Shown here piece by piece: positions 43,166-53,263 of a DNA stretch of 64,000 bases. The first letter of the stretch is position 1. Each line of letters begins with the position of its first letter. The notes beneath the pieces were generated by a model. The model was not told the origin of the DNA, made no database searches, and saw only the letters and a list, made by a program, of their open reading frames with translations. The DNA is from Chrysomallon squamiferum (lineage: Eukaryota; Mollusca; Gastropoda; Neomphalida; Peltospiridae), in assembly GCA_012295275.1 (NCBI GenBank), contig CM022679.1:3710412-3774411 (forward strand). Direction: 5' to 3'. Made by a program: the position numbers and the translations under genes.

Positions 43166-45064
43166 CTAACCTGTGCATATATATGTTTTGTTAGTCTTTT
43201 TTTTTTTTAATTTATTTATTTATTTGTTACATTCATTTTTTTTTAAGTTTCTTCATATGAAATGACTTAATCGCTTTTGACTCTGGATATATAATAAATA
43301 TGAGAAAGAAACAGTAACTGAATAAAATCGAATCACTTGCGTGATGTGTATATACAAGACTGTAACATGTTCCTATTAGGAAAAATCTCGAATTCTAAAT
43401 TACTCATTGTAAGCGTAGATTAGTTTAGCCTACGTTACCCATCATATTTCATATCAAATACCTGACTGTGTACATATTCATTTTTCCGTAGCCCCATCTA
43501 CGGTCTAATTGTCTGAGGAATTCTTCATAGGCTAGAATATCTATCAGTTAGCACATAAGTATTTACAGTTGTATTTATTTTACATTAGAAATTAATATTA
43601 ATACCAACGTTAATTCATTCATTGGCCTATTTTTTTTTTTTTTTTTTTCTTATTCAGTAAAGCTGTTTTTAATGGTAACGACATTGCTAGATTTAAATAC
43701 AGAAGAGAACCGCTGACAAGATGTATTCACAATATCTACTGGTGACTGACCAGTTTGGTCGAACAAGGGTCAGTGATGTCGATTATGGACCACTCAATGA
43801 AGCATACATATCTACCGAAAGTTGGTTAAGTGGAATGGGAAATGCTTGACTTTTACTCAGGACTTTTGACCAAGTAACAGATCTCTCTCTTCTTTCTTAC
43901 ATTCATTTGAACATTGACCTGTATAATTGTGGTACAATCGCTTGACTGGTAATTAATTACTAATTCATCAGTTCAGCCGTTTCGATCATAATGCTTTACT
44001 AACAGGATTCTAATCAAATAGTCTTCAGTGGCTGTGCTGTATAGCTTTTAATTTAAAGCGCTTTGGTAAGATTAACAAAATAAAAAATAAAATAATAATA
44101 ATAATAATGATGATCAAATATTGTTGTCAAAACATGCCCTAATGTTCTTGATGTATTTATTTTTCAGTGAAGGTAGTTAACATGCAGAAAAATATGTTTA
44201 ATTGGTGGTTTGATTGATTAGTTAATTCATATCTTAGATTATTCATTGATAGGTAGTTAGTTCATTGGAAAGTTGAAAGGTTAGCAAGGATTTAACTAAC
44301 AAGCTATTACCCTAAATATTTAATCAGTACTTATCTATATTTAAATTATCATTATGAAAACAAACTTCATTATACAGTAACTATTTATAACTGTACTTAT
44401 CTATGATCTACACAGCTGACAAAAAATCTTTGACTTTTTCCGCCATTTTTATTCATTAACATATTATTTAATTTTATTTGTTTATTTATTTATCATCATT
44501 TTAATAATGTGAAAATAAAAATGAGACAACCAAGACAGTAATATAAAGATTATTCTCTAGTAATTTTGAAGATCAAAGAAAACACATTTTATTACTACAA
44601 AAAGCCACTTTTGAATTCCTATTAAGTTTTAATATGCAGCATTTCAAGAAAATCAAATCAGGATATACAAATATCTGGATTATTTGTGTCATAAAAAACA
44701 AAACAAAGAACCGCGCAGTCGATCAATGCTTAGAGAGATAAATGGTTTCATCATCACGGAAAGATGTTTGAGTTTAAACGTGTGTTTTTGTATCAGGTTT
44801 TATATGTGTCTGTATGCGTCTGTTATTTATGTACTCTTATAACCAGACAAACAGACATCAAAGAAATACTCTGGCGAACAGCATCAGTCATGTTATTTTA
44901 AAAACAAGTTCATTATCTAACTTATATCATAATACCATAATAAAAATCTCTTTCACTTCCACCTAGAATCACTATCTAGTTAACATAGCAGAAAATAGAT
45001 AAGCCTTAACTAATTCTTTACGAGAAGATCGTGACAGCCTGCAAACGTGTAATTAGTCTTCACG

Positions 45065-45241
<177 letters not shown>

Positions 45242-46368
45242 ATACCTAGCTTAAATTTAGATTATTTAGAACTGTTTATAGATTTCTAACCACACATCAA
45301 ATAAACTAACAGTATTTTAGTCAGACAACTATGAACCTCGAAACTGTGTCCACGTTTTAAATGTTTGACATTGTTACTCGCTTTGTTTTATACTTTAATT
45401 AATATTATTATTATTATTATTATTATTATTAGTAGTAGTCATCATCATTATTTATTAAAATTTATCTAAAGAATATTGTAGTTGAATATAGAACGAACAG
45501 TTTAATAAAAGAGAAGAATTCAAATGACTTTGTGAAACTGAAAGCGAATTGAGGAATTTAATATGTGAGGTAAATGTGTGATAAAGATGAGATTATAAAA
45601 AAAATAACTAAACCTAACCACTCTTCATTAAATAAAGGTTTTATTGAAATATATTTTTAGGCTTTATAAAAGATTTTGTTCAAGTATATATCTACGACTA
45701 TGTATTATATATAGTCATAAATATTTATGTGAGGCAGAAAGACTCACCAGAACATAAATTAAAGTATAATCTACTTTAGTCAGAGGTTTTTAATAAGAAC
45801 ATTAAATTTCATAGATTACTATATTTTACTATATGACTGTATTATTACAAGCACGATGTTTCTACATAATAATTTACACAAGTTCTTAAACAATCTGGCC
45901 ATTCTAGTGCTTCTCAAATACATAAAAAAAAAAAAAAAATTTAAATGAAAATTCTTTTCCTTTTTTTTTCTTCAGAATCTGCTGAGTTACGTCCTCTTCA
46001 AATAGTGGCGCCTAGGGCAATTGCCATACCTGCAGTACCTGCCATACTCTAAATACACCAGTGATTTTAAAGTTTAATCTTTAAGAACAAATTTAAACAT
46101 GGTTTACCATGTTAATAGCGGGATGACAAAAAAAGTGTATTGATGTAAGGGGAATAACTCTAAACGACGTTTTCCAATTTCGTGTTTCCGTTATGTAATA
46201 AAGAATATTTATTTTGTGAACGGGTTTCAAGTTCATATTTATCCTTTGTTAATTCAAAAAAAAAAAAAAAAAAAAAAAAAAACAGACAAAGAAAGAAAAT
46301 TTCAAAATATATGCCAATACACGCCGATTATTAGAATAAAGGTAAGTACAAGATAAAATAAACTTATA

Positions 46369-47110
46369 CAGTGATACCTTGACTTAGAGTTTAATTCGTT
46401 CCGTGACCAAGCTCGTAACTCAATTTGCACGTACATTAAATCAATTTTCCCAAATGAAAATAAATGAAATATCATTAATCCCGTCCAGCTCCCCTAAAAA
46501 ACCACCGGAATTTTTTGTAACGTTTTTAAATAAGAAAAAATATATATATATAAATGACAAATATGGTATAAAAACAAAATAAAAGAGAATGTAAAGAAAT
46601 TAATTGGTTTTGTAAAGTGTACAGGTTTAGGGTTTCTCCATCTTTTCATGGACAGAGGTCCTCAGCTTAGAAATTGTTTTAACACCTTTGACTGGAGTTT
46701 TAGCTTTTATCGACTCCCTCTGCTTCAGTATGGAACATATCGTAAAAGTACTACGCTCGTACTTCCTAGCCATACTGACAACATGCACATCTCACTCTTT
46801 TTTTTCTACGATTTCATGCGTTAATTCAGTGGACATCATCTGCTTCTTCTTCTCAGGACTGTCCTTTGCACTCACTTTCTTACAATCCATGCAAATGTAG
46901 CAAAATATTGCACAAAACGAGCACAACACAACAGAGATGCATCCACAGCTAGATAACCACGTGAAGTAAACGAATGAGACGCGGGATGCTGGGTGGATGT
47001 TGTGTTCTTCTAGGCGCCAACTAGCGGCGGCGTATCTGAAGCTCACTCGTAACTCGGATTTTGGCCAACAACTGAAAGCAAAAATTCGTAAGTCGGAAAA
47101 TTCGTAAATA
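46369..47110 (-). mobile_element. Degenerate Tigger/pogo-like DNA transposon, copy 1
   Basis: A TA dinucleotide is followed at 46369 by CAGTGATACCTTGACTTA, typical of Tigger/pogo terminal repeats. On the minus strand the interior encodes a broken N-terminal transposase (CENP-B-type HTH): SPEKKKQMMSTELTHEIVEKK, then in another frame MARKYERSTFTICSILKQ and IKAKTPVKGVKTISKLRTS. The right end has CGTAACTCGG and CGTAAGTCGG remnants but no clear second terminus. Frameshifted, no catalytic domain, nonautonomous. Confidence 0.75.
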
Positions 47111-49093
47111 TTTATATATAAGAAATAAAGAAATAAAATAAATTAAAATATTTGACGTCCTAAACTTCTTAGGATCTTATATCTTATTATTACTGTTAGA
47201 CTGATTCTTAATTCCACGTAATTTCTTATTCATTTACGGTCTTTCGCTTTTAAACGTAAAGAGTTGTTTCCCGTAGACCGTAATTTGAATAATCGTTAAA
47301 ACTCTAGCTGTTAAATCCCAAATAATTTGGTCATTAGCAAGTTTTATATCGTTTTATACCTATCTGGCAGACAAGCAGTTAACTGAATGATATTATTTAT
47401 TTATTTATTTATTTATTTATTGATAATATTATTTTTCTTCTGCTCTTGCTCTAAATTGTAAACCTACGTCACAAATATAAACATATATATAGCTCAGTAA
47501 CTTATAACGTACAGTGACTGTCTTCCGTTATAGTCATTAAAATTAACAAAAATGCGTGTATTTTACTAGTTTTCACATCATAAGGAACCTAGCGAAAACT
47601 TTTCAGGTGAGTGTGTTGTGTCGCTTAACACCAGTTTACAGTGTGCATTCCTGTTATTAAGGAATTAGTCTTTGAAGTTTGACTATTTCTATCATGTATT
47701 CGTGAAGCCGATCAATTACTATTCAAACAAAAATTTAATTAGCTATATTAATATAAAAATACAAAAAAAACCCCAAAAACCCACTGATAATGAAACGAGT
47801 TTACATTTACTCTGTTCCATTGTTAAAAAGTTAAATAAAATAATCAATAGAATAAATAAATTAAGTAATATTAATAATAATTCTCCATCATTTATGTGAA
47901 TGTATTCTTATAACAAACTGATGTAATGAATGACGTAATAGCGTCGATCGTTAGACTGAAATAGATTAACAGTCGCACTGGCGTAATTAGAGAACAGGAG
48001 GGGGGGACGGTTCATTATTACTGACTGTTCTCTTGGGACAGAACTTTCTCTATGTGTGGATATGTGAGTTTGTGGGTGTCTGTGTGTGTTAATTATTTAT
48101 TATTTTTTATTTTTATTTTTATTTTTTAATTTTAATTTTTTTTTTATTATTATTAATTGTTTTTAATTTTTTTTGTTTTTTTTTATTATTATTATTTTTT
48201 TTTTTTTTTTTTTTTTAAAATTTATCATGGTATCTCAGATCTGGATTCATATTTCGAAGCAATATGGACTAGTGACTTATGTGACCAATTGTGTTCCCAT
48301 TCTGTTTTAGGAAAATCTGAAGCTCAGACTTAATTTCATAGCCGATCCGCCTCTGTGTCTGTGTGTGAGTGTGTCATGTAGTTTATATATACATGTGTAT
48401 CTGTGTGTGTTGTTATGAGCTGTGAACATATATTATTATTTAATGTTTACCGACTGGAAATAATAAATACTGTCAAATTTGTGAAGAAAACTCTAAGAAA
48501 CGAAAGGAAATGATTGTTAACGTTAAACCTATGTGGTTATTGTTAATTAATGTTACACACATTGTAAATCAGCATCAAAAGACAGAAAATAATCACCAAA
48601 ACTAATTTATTCTGTTTCTGGACAACATGTTATATAAATACATTTTAAAAGAGCTGAGTATTCCAATGTTATTTAATGTAACATTATTATTAAGTGAATG
48701 TTCGCATCCGTTTTCATTTTAAGGTAGCACTATATCAGTTTTCCATATTGGTTACTCCACATTTCAGATAAGTAGTAGCAGTAGAACACGACATCGTTAG
48801 CTATAACTGATGTTACAAAATTAGTTACTGTACGTTCTATGTCTATATAAATGTGTTTGTAAATGTATGTGTGTGTACCGATAAATTTTATTTATATTTG
48901 GTAACGTAATGTTTTAAAATACATCCACAAATAATGTTTGTGTCTCAGTTTCAGTTATATCTCTGTCGATGTATTGCTATTTATTATTATTATTGTTGTT
49001 GTTGTTGTTGTTGTAGTTACTATAATTATTACTATTATTATGATTATTATTATAGTTATTGTTATTATTTTTATTATTATTATTATTATTATG

Positions 49094-49139
<46 letters not shown>

Positions 49140-49162
49140 TTTTTGTAGACTGACGTTTCCAA
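47111..49162. other. Upstream flank of gene 1
   Basis: No coding sequence seen. It holds (TTTA)n near 47391-47420, T-rich low complexity at 48090-48216, unit-1-specific sequence at about 48.1-48.8 kb, and an (ATT)n-rich tract at 48980-49145 just before exon 1. Confidence 0.6.
48844..48851 (+). promoter_or_regulatory. Candidate TATA box upstream of gene 1
   Basis: TATATAAA lies 312 bases upstream of the ATG inside a stretch kept in gene 2. If used, the transcript would need a long leader or a 5' UTR intron ending at the TGTAG just before the start exon. Confidence 0.25.
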
Positions 49163-49229
49163 ATGCATCCGCAAAACATATTCTTGCTGTCCTTTCTAAC
49201 TGTCATACCTGTATTAGCTAGAGCCAAAG
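49163..49229 (+). CDS. Gene 1 exon 1: start codon and signal peptide
   Basis: The ATG at 49163 opens 22 codons with a hydrophobic core ([13 protein letters not shown]) ending near ARAK, a typical secretion signal. The donor is AAAG|GTATGAG and the exit phase is 1. The ATG is 14 bases after a TGTAG acceptor-like site that is kept in both gene copies, so a noncoding 5' exon could be spliced here. Confidence 0.88.
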
Positions 49230-49523
49230 GTATGAGATCATTCATACATACATACATATATGCATACTTACATATACACACACATACCTACATAAAAACA
49301 TTTATGCCTACATACATAGATACATACATACATGTATACTTGAATTCATAAATATAGTCCATTTCAAAGAAACATACATTTGCAGACACATAGGCCTATA
49401 TCGGGTGGACATTCATATATGTGCATATATAAATATATACATAATATACATACATACTTACATATATACACGAATGTCCACCCGATATGTATGAGTGTGT
49501 ACGCATGTGCGAGTGTGTGTTTT

Positions 49524-49604
<81 letters not shown>

Positions 49605-52600
49605 GTAACTATGTATGTATGTATGTATATTTGTATGTGTAAAAATATATATGTTTATGTATGTTTCTATGTAAAGAAAGAGATATATTGAAGATCAGAT
49701 GTATTTGTTATCTTAATAATCAGATTATAAAGCCTCTTGATGTTTTTCTTTTTCTCTAGATTATCGGGTTGTTTGCTATTACACAAACTGGGCGCAATAC
49801 AGAGGGGGAAAAGCAAGGTTCTTGCCAGAAAACATAGATCCTTCTTTGTGTACACATATCATTTATGCGTTTGCAGACCTCGAGTACGACAAAGAAAATG
49901 ACAAAGGTTCCACAAGCCATTAATAAGACATGTATAAGATATCTGATTCTTTTACACATTTTATGTTCTAAGAATTATGTCTGTTATGCTCTGAGTAGAG
50001 GTTACAGTCTAAACTATACTATCTAGACAGGCAAACATCTTTCTTTTAGCAGTTTTGTTTAGCGAATGTTAGCTTTTGTAAGTTAATGTACAGTTTGCTT
50101 TGTTTGTATTAGAGCTTAGAGAATTGTTATCGAGCGGAGGGCCTTTTCAACAGGATTAATATCCCTTTCATTTGAGAAATGTAAAAAACTTAAATTTCTT
50201 TTGTCATTTTATCACTGTTATTTTCAATTTAAGACTGTAAAATTAACTGACATGAAGTTTCGCAATGGGACAAAGAAGAAAGAAAAAAAAAACAGTTCAC
50301 ACATAAACACACGCTGACAGATGTTTTCTTTTTCTTTTACAGTTCAGTTAAACGCGTTCGAGTGGAATGATGAATCAAAAACTGATTTCGAAGGAATGTA
50401 GGTTACAGTGAATAACTATTTCAAGCTCTGATATTTCGTTCATTGTAACAATTTCAATAAATTTCCAAAAACAAGTTTGTAAATCTAACTGATATAGACC
50501 AATTAGTTCTATCTCTGTATATATATATAAATAATGAAAAATAATTTTTAGTAGTCCTATATTAAAACCTATTTATGCCGCATCCAAAATGATTCCGCTG
50601 ATTCTCTCGCCTATTATTGCGAATTTTGCTCAAACTTGCGATATTAATGGTTTTGTTTTTAAACTGCTGCCAGTTCTCAAGAAGAGTAGCTGCAGGGACT
50701 TTTATAAACCGTTTTCCATTGCAGCCTTCTTTTATATTTTTTTTTAATTCAATAGAACCTGCATTGTTTTTCATTGGTTCGATTTGTCATAAATTATAGC
50801 ATCAATTAAATAAAAAAAAAAAAAAAAAAAAAAAATGAAATGGATAACAATTAAAATAAACAGAAAAAAAACTTAAATAAATATTAGTAGACATCACAGA
50901 AAACTTAATTCTGTAGTTTTCTCAGAAATGATAAAATATAAAATAAAACTCATACTGAATGAATCAGGAATATTCAGAATTTGTTTTCTTTTTTGTTTCA
51001 TTTAAAGGTATGAACGGTTTCAAAAGGTTTTGTCTAAGTTTTCAAATGTGAAAAAAATTCTTGCTGTTGGTGGCTGGGATAAATATACAAAACCCTTTGA
51101 TACACTAATTTCAAATGATTATAATCGCCGATATTTTGCTAACGCAACAATAAGATTCTTAAGAAAACACTATTTCGATGGTCTCGATTTGCACTGGAAA
51201 TATCCAGTTAGCAAGGAAAATAGAGGAAAAGGAAATATTGAATTCGTCCAGCTGATACAGGTAAACTTAAAATTGAAGTCATTACGTGTTCTGTGTTTTA
51301 AAATCTTTCTCTCCCTAAGGTATTTTAGCTACTTAGACGTTCAGCTTTTTATAGATTTGTTTGTATTTGCATTGAAAGAAAACAAAGACGAAGAATTATG
51401 CTGACACAAACAGATAAAAAAAAATAATTAATTAGTTAATTAAAGAAAAGAAATTCGCGCAGCTTGGTCAGATATGACTACTTTACTGAAGAGGAAGAAA
51501 CTTGCTTTGTAACACATGTACGAGAGAAAAAGTTATATCTTTATTATGTGTTATTTTTATATTTAAATGAGGAACAAACGTCTCTGGTTAAAAAGTACTA
51601 TTAATTCAAAGATAGTGAAATGACAAAATGTTTTTTTTTAAATTTAATTTACAGCTTAATGTTCTAGTTTCTTTTTACCTTATAAAACAGTAACTGAAGC
51701 ATTTTTCAATATCGGCGATTCTTGCATTTACAGTGCAGTTTGCGTTTGTAACTGGAAAATATATAAAATAACATTACATATAAATTCAATATTAATTTTT
51801 ACCAGTGTTTCCTGATGGCTGAAAATACCAATAGTCTGATTAATTTTCTTTAATTTTAAAAAATAAAAAAATTAAAATTTTCGTATGGTTTATATGTAGC
51901 TATAGAAAGTGAAAGTCGCTTTTATTCGAATATATTTACATTTTACATCACTCTATTCAGTATAATTAAGTAACAGTTCGCTTTATTTATTTATTTAGTT
52001 CGTTAGTTACTAATTTATTTTCATCTCTTTTATTTATTTAGTTTTTAAATTCAAATCATTATGTGCATAAAGTAACCCAGTCATCAAAAGTTATTCCGTA
52101 AACAGTCCTGATATGTTTTTCTCCATTTCCCAGGAACTGAAATCAGCCTTTACAGAGGAAAACCAACGGACACACAAACCTAGACTCTTGCTGATTTTAT
52201 CTGCAAATGTTCAGACTGATGTGATGACGTCATCTTACCATGCTGAAGCAATCTGCAGGTTGTATGTGCAAAACATTGGTTAAAATCAATGCATTAGCTA
52301 ATGTGGTAAAATAACATTTATAATAATAAACCAAATTCAGATCATATTATTTAACAGTCATGTCTGAAATACACGAATGTCCAGACATTTATTTTGGTTT
52401 ACCTACTGACATGCAATGTGTAATTTATTTACAAATTTCGTTCTCACGTATTTCAGTTATATTATTTATTAATTTGGGTGTCACGTATTTCAGATGTATT
52501 ATTTTAGTGGTTGTCACGTATTTCTGTTGTATTATTTTATTAGTTGTCACATATTTCAGTTGTATTATTTTAGTGGTTGTCACGTATTTCAATAATATTA

Positions 52601-53219
52601 TTTTAATGGTTGTCACGTATTATATTACTGGTTGTCACGCATTTCAGTTGTATTATATTAATGGTTGTCACGTATTTCAGATGTATTATTTTCGTGGTTC
52701 TCACGTATTTCAGCTATATTATTTCAATGGTTGTCACGTATTAGTGGTTGTCACGTATTTCAGTTATATTACTTTAGTGGTTGTCACGTATGTCAGTTAT
52801 ATTATTTTAATGATTGGCACGTATTTCAGATATACTGATTTTATAAACGTCCTCACGTATGACTTCCATGGTCCTTGGGCTGGCGTTACAGATCACTTTA
52901 GTCCAATCTTCAAGCCAGGTGCAAGATGTACAGTGAGTTCATATTTAATTGTTTTCCTATGAAAATGGTTCTATTAGGAGCAATATAAGTATGCATCGGC
53001 TTTTGTCTTCATTTTTTTTTTATTATATGATTTGAAATTAAATAATTTCTGCAAATGATGTTCCTTGCTCATTTTTTATTTATTTACTCATTGTTATTTC
53101 TATTCTTATTTTTTTTTTTTTATATTATTCGATTTTGTCTGGATTTATTTAATTTTCATTAATTTTTTTCATTATTTATTTATCTTTATTTTGTTTTACT
53201 GATTTTTTGTGGGGTTTTT

Positions 53220-53263
<44 letters not shown>

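Noticed and set aside
49390-49691. Open frame over the CATA/TA repeats in intron 1
   Set aside because: Simple-repeat translation (Tyr-Ile runs) inside an intron.
50562-50799. Open frames on both strands in intron 3, present in both gene copies (also 60095-60277)
   Set aside because: They are shared because the whole intron was recently duplicated. No family recognised, and they lie inside an intron with good splice sites.
52360-52962. A 200-codon open frame across the acceptor array into exon 6
   Set aside because: As a standalone gene it is not supported. It is the minisatellite read in frame with exon 6, and is reported as such.
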